Assembly: GCA_050309795.1 (NCBI GenBank)
Contig: JBNRMW010000012.1
Location: 62,001-126,000, forward strand
Source: JBNRMW01 sp050309795
Lineage (GTDB): Bacteria > Bacillota_I > Bacilli_A > Erysipelotrichales > Erysipelotrichaceae
DNA: 64,000 bases
Reading direction: 5' to 3'
In this document: in pieces, positions 1-8,626 of the stretch
How the letters are laid out: every line of letters starts with the position of its first letter
Numbering within the stretch: position 1 is the stretch's first letter
The notes under the pieces: model-generated
What the model saw: the letters and a program-made list of their open reading frames with translations, nothing else
What the model was told of the DNA's origin: nothing
Databases searched by the model: none
Translations under genes and position numbers: made by a program

Positions 1-234
1 GAACCCATCGCTGGCTTTAGAGAATCGATTGCCTATTCGCCAAAAAAAGATGTTCATAAAATTGTGGTCTTTTTTCTCGGTCGTTATTACGGAAATATCG
101 ATGTACAAGCCAAAGAAATAAGTGAAGCCATCTGGGTTGATTTTGACCAAGTTGAAGAAACCTTAACCTTCCGAGAGAACAAGGAACTTTGGACAAGAGC
201 GCTCGAATTTATGCATCAATACCAAATCAAGTAG
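1..234 (+). CDS. Nudix hydrolase, probably Ap4A hydrolase type (3' part only)
   Basis: Only the last 77 codons are in the window; the start and the Nudix box lie upstream. The visible part reads PIAGFRESIAYSP, then KIVVFFLGRY, then ISEAIWVDFDQVEETL, and ends in RALEFMHQYQIK. This strand, acidic turn and final helix resemble the C-terminal half of bacterial bis(5'-nucleosyl)-tetraphosphatases of the Nudix family, which hydrolyse Ap4A to ATP and AMP. The diagnostic catalytic box is not visible, so the family call rests on the pattern after the box and the substrate is inferred. The stop codon lies inside the stem of a strong terminator. Confidence 0.65.
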   Translation, partial: EPIAGFRESIAYSPKKDVHKIVVFFLGRYYGNIDVQAKEISEAIWVDFDQVEETLTFRENKELWTRALEFMHQYQIK

Positions 235-254
235 GTCTTAAGACCTACTTTTTA
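229..254 (+). terminator. Rho-independent terminator after the Nudix gene
   Basis: A perfect 22-base palindrome (AAGTAGGTCTT and its complement, 229-250) is followed by a T run. The TAG stop of the upstream gene lies inside the left arm. Confidence 0.75.
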
Positions 255-287
255 AAAAAGATGGTCTATCGAACGATGAACCATCTT
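251..287 (-). terminator. Terminator for pepA (minus strand)
   Basis: AAGATGGT at 258-265 pairs with ACCATCTT at 280-287. On the minus strand the hairpin runs into a T-rich tract at 257-251. It lies about 40 bases after the pepA stop. Confidence 0.65.
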
Positions 288-323
288 AATGAACTGCTTT
301 ATTAGAATAATACCTTACGTTGG

Positions 324-1682
324 CTATTGAACGCTTTTTTGAATATATTCAACCAAGGTTTTAACATGAACACCCGTTGCCCCTTTGGTTAAATACCCCG
401 AGTTGCTACTTAAATACGCGGTACCGGCAATATCCAAATGCACCCATGGAATTTCATCCGCTAAGAATTCGCCAACAAACAAACCAGCAGAAATCGTGCC
501 ACCTAAACGGCCCCCACTGTTTTTAATATCCGCTACATCTGATTTATTCATTTTAGCAAAGGCTGGGCTATTCGGTAATTCCCAAATATACTCATCAACG
601 GATTGAGCCGCGGTGATGATGTCTTGCATAAATTCGGCATTATTGGTGACTGCTCCGGTGTAGGTTTCACCTAAAGCAACTAAACAGGCACCGGTTAAGG
701 TTGCCAAGTCGACGACCTTGGTTACCGCATGATGCTTGGTAATATAATAAAGGGCATCCGCTAATGTTAGACGGCCTTCCGCATCGGTATTGTCAATTTC
801 AATGGTTTTTCCTGCCATGGAATTAATAATGTCCCCTGGTTTGTAGGAATTGCCGGAAATCATGTTTTCGGTTGCGGCCACCACCGCAATGACATTGGTT
901 TGAAGGTTCAATCGGGCGATTGTTTCCATGGTAGCAATAACAGTTCCTGCACCGCCCATATCACAGAACATGGTCTTCATACTTGCGGAAGGTTTTAAGG
1001 AATAGCCGCCAGAATCATAGGTCACGCCTTTACCGACAAGTCCTAAAATATCTTTCGATTCTGGTTTAGGTAACCATTTCATGACCAAGACTTTTGGTTC
1101 TTTAGCTGAACCACGAGCCACGGCTAAAAACGCTTCCATCTTTAATTCTTCGATTTGAGTTTGATCTAAAACGTCCACGACAACACCATGCGCACTTAAA
1201 CGAGTTTGGGCTAATTCGGCTAAGGATTCTGGATAAATCGTATTCGCTGGTTCATTGACAATGTCCCTTGCGAAATTGACGCCTTGATTAATGATGTCGA
1301 GTTGTTCCAAGGCGGTTAGTAATGCTTGGTCTTCACTGACGATGTTCAAGTTTAAAGAAGACGTTTCTTCGGTTTCTTTGTACTTATCAAAGCGATAAAA
1401 CGCTCTTAGTAGTCCTTCCACAAAATCTAAATCATCTTTTTGATGGGGTTGATACGTCACCGTTTCAATACCTTTTTGAGCTAAATCTTTCCCAAGCTTA
1501 AATCCAGCTTCAAGACGTGCGGCTTGGTTATTGGTTTTTCCTATTCCCACCTTAATGGCGTCGTGTTCTAAGCCATACACTTCACCTAGTTTTCCTAAAA
1601 ACCCATCCTCATCTTTTTTGTCTAATTGCTCGACAAAAGTGATGGGTCTAGTGATGGGTTGATTTTTTAGTAATTTATACAT
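324..1682 (-). CDS. pepA: Leucyl aminopeptidase, M17 family
   Basis: A 452-residue cytosolic aminopeptidase that removes N-terminal residues from peptides with two active-site metals. Both M17 signatures are intact: VGKGVTYDSGG with the metal-binding Lys near residue 218, and NTDAEGR near 292-298. GGAGTV and DLATLTGAC also match the family. The reading frame stays open upstream, but the start at 1682 is preferred because GGAGG sits 8-11 bases before it and the protein then begins MYKLLKNQP, removing an unlikely hydrophobic extension. The length is slightly short of the usual 480-500, the shortfall being in the poorly conserved N-terminal domain. The gene is transcribed alone, divergently from the oxidoreductase gene, and ends at its own terminator. 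Confidence 0.93.
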   Translation of the reverse strand: MYKLLKNQPITRPITFVEQLDKKDEDGFLGKLGEVYGLEHDAIKVGIGKTNNQAARLEAGFKLGKDLAQKGIETVTYQPHQKDDLDFVEGLLRAFYRFDKYKETEETSSLNLNIVSEDQALLTALEQLDIINQGVNFARDIVNEPANTIYPESLAELAQTRLSAHGVVVDVLDQTQIEELKMEAFLAVARGSAKEPKVLVMKWLPKPESKDILGLVGKGVTYDSGGYSLKPSASMKTMFCDMGGAGTVIATMETIARLNLQTNVIAVVAATENMISGNSYKPGDIINSMAGKTIEIDNTDAEGRLTLADALYYITKHHAVTKVVDLATLTGACLVALGETYTGAVTNNAEFMQDIITAAQSVDEYIWELPNSPAFAKMNKSDVADIKNSGGRLGGTISAGLFVGEFLADEIPWVHLDIAGTAYLSSNSGYLTKGATGVHVKTLVEYIQKSVQ

Positions 1683-1783
1683 TCTTTCTGACCTCCATCC
1701 TATAACTCTACACTTCTTAGAAATGATAGTCAAAATAAAGTGAAAATAGAAAACAATTTCAAGGGAATAACCGCCCAATATGC

Positions 1784-1789
1784 TATGAT
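1784..1789 (+). promoter_or_regulatory. Candidate -10 box for the oxidoreductase gene
   Basis: TATGAT lies 28 bases before the start at 1817, with AGGAGGA between them. I see no good -35 at the right distance. Confidence 0.35.
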
Positions 1790-1816
1790 TAAAGCAAACA
1801 AATAGGAGGAAATTAG

Positions 1817-2752
1817 ATGATACGTGTTGGTATAATTGGAACGAGTTTTATTACAGAATATTTAATCGAAGCTTTTAACAAAGTAAGTGGTATTGAACCC
1901 TATGCGATTTATTCTCGAACCTTGGCGAAGGCTCAAGCTTTTAACTTACCGAAAGCTTACGATCAGTACGAGGCAATGCTCGCCGATGAAGAGATTGATC
2001 TGGTTTATGTGGCTTCACCGAATTCGATTCACTATGAACAATCGAAACAAGCCTTATTAGCTGGGAAGCATGTCTTATGTGAGAAACCGCTGGTTGGGCG
2101 TTTACATCAAGGGGAAGAGTTATTTAAATTAGCAGAACAACATAATCTCTACTTCATGGAAGCTGCGACCACGCCCCATTTACCGAATGTGACCGCCATT
2201 GCCAACTTATTACCGAAGATTGGGCCGATTCGAGGCGTCTTTTGTAATTATACGCAGTATTCTTCTCGCTACGATGCCCTTGTTGCTGGACAAACTCCGA
2301 ATATCTTCAATCCCGAGTTCTTTGGCGGAGCCCTTGGGGATTTGAATATTTATAATCTCCACCTTATTGTGGCATTGTTTGGAGCTCCAACCCAAGCTAA
2401 TTATGTAGCGACCCGGCATGAAAACGGGGTTGATTTAAGTGGTACCATGATCATGGAATATCCAGAATTTGTAGCGATTTCAACCGCTAATAAAAACAGC
2501 CACGGCGAATCATGGATTCAAATTCAAGGGGAGAAAGGCTATATTTACACCAAAGAAAAGCCGTCGATACTCCAATCTTTCTACAGCTCGATCACAGACG
2601 AGACCTTGAACTATCAACCTTTGACCAACTATGAATATGAAATCAGCGATTTGGTAGAAATGATTACCAAAGATGACCGCCAGATGTATGAGAAATACAA
2701 AACTCAAACATTAACGGTTTTAAAACTCTTCTCGGATTTCCACGGCTATTAA
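1817..2752 (+). CDS. Gfo/Idh/MocA family NAD(P)-dependent oxidoreductase
   Basis: A 311-residue protein starting MIRVGIIGTSFIT, a Rossmann dinucleotide-binding turn. It is followed by DLVYVASPNSIHYEQ and HVLCEKPL, the conserved block whose Lys helps catalysis in this family. The second half (GGALGDLNIYNLHLIVALFG) is the typical beta-sheet substrate domain with an aligned Asp and His. These enzymes oxidise or reduce sugars, inositols and related polyols; the substrate cannot be told here. A strong AGGAGGA precedes the ATG. It stands alone between divergent pepA and convergent pepF, so context adds nothing about its pathway. Confidence 0.88.
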   Translation: MIRVGIIGTSFITEYLIEAFNKVSGIEPYAIYSRTLAKAQAFNLPKAYDQYEAMLADEEIDLVYVASPNSIHYEQSKQALLAGKHVLCEKPLVGRLHQGEELFKLAEQHNLYFMEAATTPHLPNVTAIANLLPKIGPIRGVFCNYTQYSSRYDALVAGQTPNIFNPEFFGGALGDLNIYNLHLIVALFGAPTQANYVATRHENGVDLSGTMIMEYPEFVAISTANKNSHGESWIQIQGEKGYIYTKEKPSILQSFYSSITDETLNYQPLTNYEYEISDLVEMITKDDRQMYEKYKTQTLTVLKLFSDFHGY

Positions 2753-2755
2753 CAA

Positions 2756-2802
2756 ACAAAAAACAGGCTGCCTCCTTCACAAAGGGAACAGCCTGTTTTT
2801 TT
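2756..2802. terminator. Bidirectional terminator between convergent genes
   Basis: AAACAGGCTG (2761-2770) pairs with CAGCCTGTTT (2789-2798), with an A run before and a T run after. It can end both the oxidoreductase gene and pepF. Confidence 0.85.
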
Positions 2803-2807
2803 AATAT

Positions 2808-4550
2808 TTATTTACTAGTTAATTCAATCCACAGATCAATTTGTTTGGTTGCTAGTTCAAGTGCGGTCGACCAGAAAGCAGGGTCGTCTACCTTGATATC
2901 CATTTTGGCTGCCGTGTCTTCCACGCTATGGACGGTTGTTGCTTTCAGTAAATCTTGATATTTCTCGACAAAACCTTCAGGTTGCTGTAAGTATTGAGCA
3001 AACAAGCCTCGAGCAAATAAACCACCAAAAGCATAAGGGAAATTATAGAAGGAAAGTGTTGGTCGATAGTAATGGCCTTTCACTACCCACATATATGGGT
3101 GGAGATAGTTTTCATCTAAGCCATCCCCGTAGGCTTGTTTTTGAGCATCCTTCATGATTTCAGCTAGTTCATCCGCAAACATGAACTTTTCAGGTCGTTG
3201 TTTGTACACGGCTTCTTCAAAGAGATAGCGCGAATAAATGTCGGTAATGATTTGGTTCAAATCGGAAAGGGAACTTTCCAATAGCACCACTTTTTCCGCA
3301 TCGCTGACTTCGTCTAAAGCATAGTGCATCAACAACACTTCGTTGAATGTCGAGGCAGTTTCGGCGACCGGCATCGTATAGCCGCGATTTAAAGGACGGT
3401 GTTCTTGGATATGTAAGCCATGATAAGAGTGTCCGAGTTCATGAGCAAGGGTGACGATATCCGAAAAAGAATAGTCGTAATTGGTGAGAATTCGTGATTG
3501 TTTAAGATGGGGTAGATTCATACAGAAGGCTCCACCAACTTTACCTTTACGGGGAAGAAAATCAATCCAGCCCCGATCAAAATGTTCGCGAGTCAAATCT
3601 GCTAAGTCGGCGCTGAAACGACTAAAGAGATTGATTAAATAGTCTTTTGCTTCATTGATGCTGTAGTGTTTCTCGACTTGATCGTTTTGTAAAGGAGCAA
3701 ACATATCGTACCAAGGCAACGCGCCTTCATGACCGAGTAAGTGGGCTTTGTGTTTTAAGTATTTGTGGAATGCGGGCAAGTATTGACGCATCGCCGATAA
3801 GAGCGCATCCAAGGTTTGTTGGGTCATCCGATTTTGTTTTAGGGTTAAATCCATGACCGATTCATAGCCTCGTAGTTCCACTTTGGTTAAAACTTCCGAT
3901 TTGATGTTGTTTAATGAAAACGCAATGGGATCGGCGATTTGTTCGGTTAATTTTAGTTCGGCTTCATAGGCTGCTTTTCGCACATTTTTGTCGGAAGAAT
4001 AGGCCATATTGCGCAATTCATTCAGCGAGGTATCTTTACCCTCGAAAGAAATCTGAGCGCGGGAGGTTAAATAACGGTATTGAGAAGACCAGCCATTACC
4101 CCCGGACAAGCTCATTTTCGAAAGCACTTCTTCAATATCGTCTGGTAAGAGGTGGGTGAATTCTTTTTGAGCCTCTTCAAAGAAGAACCGGTAACTTTCT
4201 AAGACGTCATCCCCAGCAATTAAGGTTTCGACATCTTCTAAACGCCCAAAGTACTTCTCGATCTTAGCAAAGGTTTGAGTGTGGTTTGAAAAAAGTTGCG
4301 ACAATTGATATTGATAGCGATTTGCTTCTTTATTGGCGGTGTCGGCAGAAGTAATTAATCCACAAAACGCCATTAAAGAGCGCGATAAATCCTGAATTTC
4401 TTCCATCTTCAATATCACAACTTTTAAAGCTTGTGGCTCAGAAGTTAATGGTAGGCTTTCTAATTCTTGAAGCAGATGTTCAAGGAGCTGGAGATCGGCA
4501 GGGAATTGGGGATCATCAAACCCGCGGTATAGATCGTCTAAATTGTACAT
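2808..4550 (-). CDS. pepF: Oligoendopeptidase F, M3 family
   Basis: A 580-residue zinc oligopeptidase that cuts short peptides in the cytosol. The M3 active-site helix is visible as HELGHSYHG (two His ligands and the catalytic Glu), followed by ETASTFNE, which carries the third ligand. The C-terminal block FYNFPYAFGGLFARGL is typical of the PepF clade. The start at 4550 (MYNLDDLYRGF) is chosen because AAGGAG lies 8 bases upstream; the frame extends 11 codons further without a ribosome site. Its ATG overlaps the stop of the upstream M42 peptidase gene by one base (TAATG), so the two are probably translationally coupled and form a peptide-degrading pair. Confidence 0.93.
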   Translation of the reverse strand: MYNLDDLYRGFDDPQFPADLQLLEHLLQELESLPLTSEPQALKVVILKMEEIQDLSRSLMAFCGLITSADTANKEANRYQYQLSQLFSNHTQTFAKIEKYFGRLEDVETLIAGDDVLESYRFFFEEAQKEFTHLLPDDIEEVLSKMSLSGGNGWSSQYRYLTSRAQISFEGKDTSLNELRNMAYSSDKNVRKAAYEAELKLTEQIADPIAFSLNNIKSEVLTKVELRGYESVMDLTLKQNRMTQQTLDALLSAMRQYLPAFHKYLKHKAHLLGHEGALPWYDMFAPLQNDQVEKHYSINEAKDYLINLFSRFSADLADLTREHFDRGWIDFLPRKGKVGGAFCMNLPHLKQSRILTNYDYSFSDIVTLAHELGHSYHGLHIQEHRPLNRGYTMPVAETASTFNEVLLMHYALDEVSDAEKVVLLESSLSDLNQIITDIYSRYLFEEAVYKQRPEKFMFADELAEIMKDAQKQAYGDGLDENYLHPYMWVVKGHYYRPTLSFYNFPYAFGGLFARGLFAQYLQQPEGFVEKYQDLLKATTVHSVEDTAAKMDIKVDDPAFWSTALELATKQIDLWIELTSK

Positions 4551-5590
4551 TATTGAGCTCCTTTCACGGCTAAGTAATGCCAAATCAAGTAATAGGTATT
4601 TTCTAAAGCTTTAAGGTGGGTACGTTCCATGCCATGAGATGCATGAACGCCAGGGCCAATGAGCGCGGCGCGGATGTTATTGCCCCCTCGCAAAGCGGCA
4701 CTCGCATCACTTCCATAAAATGGATAAATATCTAACGCATGAGATAATTGATGTTCTTGGGCTAGGGAAACGAGTTCACTCGTCATTTGATAATCATAGG
4801 GACCACTGGAATCTTTAGCACAGATGGAAACATCAAACTCACTACAAGCTAAATCCTCCCCGATACAACCCATGTCCACGGCCAACATCATGGTGATGTC
4901 TTTAGGGATACTCGCCGACCCATGACCTACTTCTTCATAGGTTGAGAAAATAAAATCGGTATCGTATTTTGGTTTGGAACTAACGTGGGTCAGAGAGACA
5001 AGGATTGAAAATAGCACCGCTACGCTGGCTTTATCATCTAAGAATCGGGATTTAATAAAACCAGATTCACTAATTTCGACCTTTGGATCATAGGCCACGA
5101 TGTCGCCGTTTTGAATACCAAGTTTCTCAACATCGGCCTTGGTTTTAACGACCTCATCAATCCGAACGATGAGATCATCAATCTTACGTGGCTTGTCGTT
5201 AGCGTCCCGATGAACATGTGATGAAAACGAAGCGGACAAAATGGTTCCTCGGTACTGTTTTTGATTGCGGGTGATGATGGTACAATATTCCCCATCTAAA
5301 GTTGGGGTGGTCGGTCCACCTAAGGCGGTTAGTTTCAAGGTACCATCGTTAGCTATGGATCGAACCATCAAGCCTAACGTGTCGACATGGGCAGTGATTG
5401 CCAGTTTTTCGGCTTGACTTTCACCAGGAACATGAACTAAAAGATTCCCTTTCTCGTTAATGGTCGACCGATAGCCTAAGGCGTGAACTTTTTGTTGTAA
5501 AAGCTGAATTAGGTTATGGGTATAGCCCGTTGGACTGTGAAAATTTAAGATTTCTTGTAAAAATTGTAGGGTTAACTCTGAATTGAACAT
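4550..5590 (-). CDS. M42 family glutamyl/deblocking aminopeptidase
   Basis: A 346-residue metallo-aminopeptidase. Metal and active-site blocks of family M42 are all present: AHVDTLGLMV, RFLDDKASVAVL, FSTYEEVGHGSA (catalytic Glu pair), AVDMGC and GPGVHASHGMERTH. Related proteins assemble as dodecameric tetrahedral peptidases; their physiological substrates are short peptides. The start at 5590 is chosen because GAGGAGG stands before it; an earlier in-frame ATG has no ribosome site. It is the first gene of a two-gene unit with pepF. It could be labelled endoglucanase in old annotations, a known misnomer for this family. Confidence 0.92.
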   Translation of the reverse strand: MFNSELTLQFLQEILNFHSPTGYTHNLIQLLQQKVHALGYRSTINEKGNLLVHVPGESQAEKLAITAHVDTLGLMVRSIANDGTLKLTALGGPTTPTLDGEYCTIITRNQKQYRGTILSASFSSHVHRDANDKPRKIDDLIVRIDEVVKTKADVEKLGIQNGDIVAYDPKVEISESGFIKSRFLDDKASVAVLFSILVSLTHVSSKPKYDTDFIFSTYEEVGHGSASIPKDITMMLAVDMGCIGEDLACSEFDVSICAKDSSGPYDYQMTSELVSLAQEHQLSHALDIYPFYGSDASAALRGGNNIRAALIGPGVHASHGMERTHLKALENTYYLIWHYLAVKGAQ

Positions 5591-5644
5591 CTTTTTTCCT
5601 CCTCGGTACATTATAGAACTTTCGGCTCATTTAAGAAAGCCCTG

Positions 5645-5653
5645 TGTTATGAT
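5645..5653 (+). promoter_or_regulatory. Extended -10 promoter element for pncA
   Basis: TGTTATGAT (TGn plus TATGAT) ends 19 bases before the chosen ATG. No convincing -35 is present, which suits an extended -10 promoter. Confidence 0.4.
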
Positions 5654-5671
5654 AAAAGCGAGGTGAAAAAG

Positions 5672-6235
5672 ATGAAACAACTTGTCGTTATTGATTGCCA
5701 AAATGATTTTATTAGCGGCTCCTTGGCTTGTGAAAATGCTCAAGAAGCGGTGGATTATATCGTTGAACTCCTAAAAGACCATCCAGAAACAGAAGTTTTT
5801 TATACTTTAGATTGGCACAGTCCCAACCATATGAGTTTTCAAAAAAATGGTGGCATTTGGCCCGATCACTGTGTCCAACATAGCCATGGAGCGCAGTTAA
5901 GCGAGGCGTTCCAACAACTACCAAAACATCAACAACCCCATGAAAACAATATGTTTTATAAAGGAACCAACGACGAGGTCGAAGAATATAGTGGCGTTCA
6001 GGCAAAAAATGAAGCGGGTCTTGTTTTAAAAGACGGTCTCCAACCTGGTGCCTATATCGCGGGCATTGCTAGCGAATATTGTGTGAAAGAAACCGTATTT
6101 GAACTCTTAGATACAGTTGAATTAATGGTTTTAGAACTGGGATTGGGTTATGTAAGTTTAGACACCCATCAACAAGCCCTAGCGGCTTATCAAGAAAAGG
6201 ATTTATTGATTCATCATGTTGATTCTATGGTATAG
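5672..6235 (+). CDS. pncA: Nicotinamidase (isochorismatase-like fold)
   Basis: A 187-residue enzyme that hydrolyses nicotinamide to nicotinate for NAD salvage. The catalytic triad of the family is visible as Asp8 (VIDCQNDF), Lys97 (FYKGTN) and Cys137 (ASEYCVKET). Candidate metal ligands are Asp47 and His49 (LDWHS) with His66 in WPDHCVQ, a block that favours nicotinamidase over other isochorismatase-fold hydrolases. The ATG at 5672 is preferred over a GTG nine bases earlier because GAGGTG lies at the right distance. The last 20 bases overlap the start of the DUF1146 gene, suggesting coupling. Confidence 0.88.
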   Translation: MKQLVVIDCQNDFISGSLACENAQEAVDYIVELLKDHPETEVFYTLDWHSPNHMSFQKNGGIWPDHCVQHSHGAQLSEAFQQLPKHQQPHENNMFYKGTNDEVEEYSGVQAKNEAGLVLKDGLQPGAYIAGIASEYCVKETVFELLDTVELMVLELGLGYVSLDTHQQALAAYQEKDLLIHHVDSMV

Positions 6236-6434
6236 CGGTGGCGAAATCGCCCGTTTAAGCATCTTATTGGTATGTTTTGGTTTCACCTTTTATGGGTTGT
6301 TAGGATTGAATTGGGAAAAAGTCTTACTTAAAAACAGGACCTTAGAAGCCCATATTTTAACCATAATTATGGCGATGGCATTCGCCTATTTAGCTGCGCA
6401 ATTTATTTATTCATTAATTCCCATGACCATCTAG
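6216..6434 (+). CDS. DUF1146 (YwzB-like) small membrane protein
   Basis: A 72-residue protein with two predicted membrane segments, roughly residues 13-33 and 45-66, joined by a short charged loop (NWEKVLLKNRT). Size, two-helix layout and a neighbouring mreB/mbl-type gene match the DUF1146/YwzB family, which in Bacillus sits in the atpC-murAA-mbl region. No biochemical function is established. Its start lies inside the end of pncA in another frame. An alternative is that it is an unrelated small membrane protein. Confidence 0.65.
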   Translation: MLILWYSGGEIARLSILLVCFGFTFYGLLGLNWEKVLLKNRTLEAHILTIIMAMAFAYLAAQFIYSLIPMTI

Positions 6435-6445
6435 ATAATTTTAGC

Positions 6446-6473
6446 TTGTTTAAGTTATCCGCGGTGGTATAAT
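6446..6473 (+). promoter_or_regulatory. Promoter for mreB/mbl
   Basis: TTGTTT (6446-6451), 16-base spacer, TATAAT (6468-6473), placed about 30 bases before the mreB start and after the stop of the DUF1146 gene. Confidence 0.65.
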
Positions 6474-6503
6474 AATAGAGCAAATTTGAAAGGGTGAGAA
6501 ACC

Positions 6504-7493
6504 ATGTTATTTTCGAAAGCCGTCGGCATCGACCTTGGAACAGCAAATATGCTGATTTATGTTAAAGGTGAAGGCATTGTTATCGACGAACCAAGTGTCG
6601 TAGCAATCGATGCAGAAACAAGAAAAGTACTAACTGTAGGAAGTGAAGCCAAAGTCATGCTGGGTAGAACCCCAGGGCGTGTCATGGCGATTCGTCCTCT
6701 AAAAGACGGAGTGATTGCGGACTTTGAAGTTACCGAAATCATGCTGTCTTATTTTATCCGTAAATTAAATCTAAAAGGGGTTTTTTCTAAACCAACGATT
6801 TTAATTTGTTGTCCATCAAATATTACGTCTGTTGAGCGCAATGCGATTCGGGATGCAGCCTATCGCGCAGGCGCAAAACGTGTTTATATTGAAGAAGAAC
6901 CAAAAGTTGCGGCGATTGGCGCCGGCTTAGATATTTCTAAACCAAGTGGAAATATGATCCTTGATATCGGTGGCGGTACCACGGATGTTGCGGTGCTTTC
7001 ATTAGGTGAAATCGTTACCTCGACCTCGTTAAAGATTGCCGGGGATACGATGGATCGCGACATTGTAAAATATGTCAAAGACAACTACAAACTTTTAATT
7101 GGGGAACGGACCGCGGAAGATATTAAAATCAAAGTCGGTACCGTCTGGAAAGAAGGACGTTCCGAATCCGTGGATGTTTCTGGTCGCGATTTAGTCACTG
7201 GATTACCACATACGATTACCATCACTTCTTCAGAAACCGAAGAATCGATGCGCGAATCGGTGGCGGCGATTATTCGTGCGGTGCGTACCGTTTTAGAACA
7301 AACACCACCTGAATTGTCGGCAGACATTGTCAGCCGGGGGATTGTCTTAACTGGCGGAGGCGCTTTAATTAATGGCTTAGACCAATTGTTAATGAATGAA
7401 TTATCAATTCCAATCTTTGTTGCTACAAATGCTTTAACCTGTGTAGCGGAAGGTACAGGAATTATGCTCGAAAACTTAAAACACGATCGCTAA
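6504..7493 (+). CDS. mreB: Rod-shape determining actin homologue MreB/Mbl
   Basis: A 329-residue bacterial actin that forms short membrane-bound filaments and guides lateral wall synthesis. ATP-binding blocks are clear: phosphate loop 1 in VGIDLGTANMLIYVKG, phosphate loop 2 in LDIGGGTTDVAVLSLG and the adenosine motif in IVLTGGGALINGLD. The N-terminus (MLFSKAVG) is short with few hydrophobic residues. Closeness to a DUF1146 gene suggests the Mbl paralogue, but sequence alone does not separate MreB, Mbl and MreBH. A GAAAGGGTGAG ribosome site precedes the ATG. The VanY carboxypeptidase gene starts 20 bases downstream, a sensible cell-wall pairing. Confidence 0.9.
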   Translation: MLFSKAVGIDLGTANMLIYVKGEGIVIDEPSVVAIDAETRKVLTVGSEAKVMLGRTPGRVMAIRPLKDGVIADFEVTEIMLSYFIRKLNLKGVFSKPTILICCPSNITSVERNAIRDAAYRAGAKRVYIEEEPKVAAIGAGLDISKPSGNMILDIGGGTTDVAVLSLGEIVTSTSLKIAGDTMDRDIVKYVKDNYKLLIGERTAEDIKIKVGTVWKEGRSESVDVSGRDLVTGLPHTITITSSETEESMRESVAAIIRAVRTVLEQTPPELSADIVSRGIVLTGGGALINGLDQLLMNELSIPIFVATNALTCVAEGTGIMLENLKHDR

Positions 7494-7512
7494 ATAAACA
7501 AAGGACATGATG

Positions 7513-8571
7513 ATGAAACGGTTGAAATTGATTTTAGTGGTACTTCTCTTAACTGGTTGTACCGTGGGTATCGATGAAACACCACCGGAAACCAACCTTG
7601 TCGAAACTCCTGAAGATAAAAAACCAAATACACCGGTTGTGGATGTTTTGCCAACCCCAACGGGTGAACAAACAGTTCTTTCTAACAATGCTTTTTTAGC
7701 TTCTTTAGAATCGGATCAAGGCGTCTTAGCCCCAAACTTTTCTAAGGAAGTTTTTGAATATCAACTTTTACTGTCGGCTAAAACAACCGAACTTCAATTA
7801 AAAGCAAAGACCGAACATCCTTTAGCTCATATTGACAGCGAGTTAACTCTTTCGTTAACTGCACCGGAAACGAAACATCTACTTGAGGTTAAAGCACAAA
7901 ATGGCGATCAACAAATTTATGTGTTGACCATTGTCCAACCTCAAACAGCCACACCAAACCCAAGTTCACCCGAAACTCCAAGTCAACCTTCACCAACGGC
8001 ACCCGAGCCCAGCTTCGTTCATTTACCGACGCCAGATTCAGTGACGTATGTGGAAGGATTAGTGTTTGTTAATAAGAAAATTGGTTTACCAAGTACTTAT
8101 AATCCTGGGGAAGATCCAGTTGCTGGAGCTCAAATCCGCCAGTTAATTAAAGACATGCAGGCGGAGGGTTTAAACGTTCGCGACAGCTATAGTGGTTTTC
8201 GTTCGTTCAGCCAACAAAAGCGCATCTTTGAGAACTATGTAAAAAAAGATGGCGTCGAAAAGGCGGAGACGTACTCGGCGCGTCCAGGTTTTTCAGAGCA
8301 TCAAACCGGTTTAACCTTTGACCTCTTTACCAAGGATAATCGTTTCCTAGGTAATGGGGGCAGAGATGCGGATGAAGTCGCCTGGTTAGCCGCTCATGCT
8401 GCTAGTTATGGTTTCATTGTCCGCTATCCGGCAGGGAAAACAGCAATCACCGGCTATCGACCGGAACCATGGCATTTACGTTATGTCGGTGAGCGGGCCC
8501 ATGAAATTCAAGCGTCAGGGTTAACTTTGGAAGAATTCTTTAATATGCCTGGGGGCGACTATGTGCGCTAA
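7513..8571 (+). CDS. VanY-type D-Ala-D-Ala carboxypeptidase, lipoprotein
   Basis: A 352-residue exported lipoprotein. A short signal peptide ends in the lipobox LLTGC with Cys16 as the lipidation site. Next come a Pro/Thr-rich linker, a cadherin-like beta-sandwich repeat near residues 55-140 (pattern G-L-PNFS, EYQLLL), another Pro/Ser/Thr linker, and a C-terminal VanY domain. The VanY domain holds the zinc motif SEHQTGLTFDLF (HxxGxxxD) and PEPWHLRYVG with the last His. It should trim the terminal D-Ala from stem peptides outside the membrane. Three ATGs stand in a row; the third is best spaced from AAGGA. It follows mreB closely and probably shares its transcript. Confidence 0.88.
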   Translation: MKRLKLILVVLLLTGCTVGIDETPPETNLVETPEDKKPNTPVVDVLPTPTGEQTVLSNNAFLASLESDQGVLAPNFSKEVFEYQLLLSAKTTELQLKAKTEHPLAHIDSELTLSLTAPETKHLLEVKAQNGDQQIYVLTIVQPQTATPNPSSPETPSQPSPTAPEPSFVHLPTPDSVTYVEGLVFVNKKIGLPSTYNPGEDPVAGAQIRQLIKDMQAEGLNVRDSYSGFRSFSQQKRIFENYVKKDGVEKAETYSARPGFSEHQTGLTFDLFTKDNRFLGNGGRDADEVAWLAAHAASYGFIVRYPAGKTAITGYRPEPWHLRYVGERAHEIQASGLTLEEFFNMPGGDYVR

Positions 8572-8596
8572 GGGTCAATCTTAAATATAGCTCATT

Positions 8597-8624
8597 AAAA
8601 AAGAGGGGAAAATCCCTCTTTTTC
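8597..8624. terminator. Bidirectional terminator
   Basis: AAGAGGG (8601-8607) pairs with CCCTCTT (8614-8620), flanked by A and T runs. It serves the VanY gene and the convergent ABC permease gene. Confidence 0.8.
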
Positions 8625-8626
8625 GC

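Noticed and set aside
1683..1778. N-terminal extension of pepA
   Set aside because: It would place the start ahead of a good GGAGG site and add an unusual hydrophobic stretch not typical of M17 enzymes.
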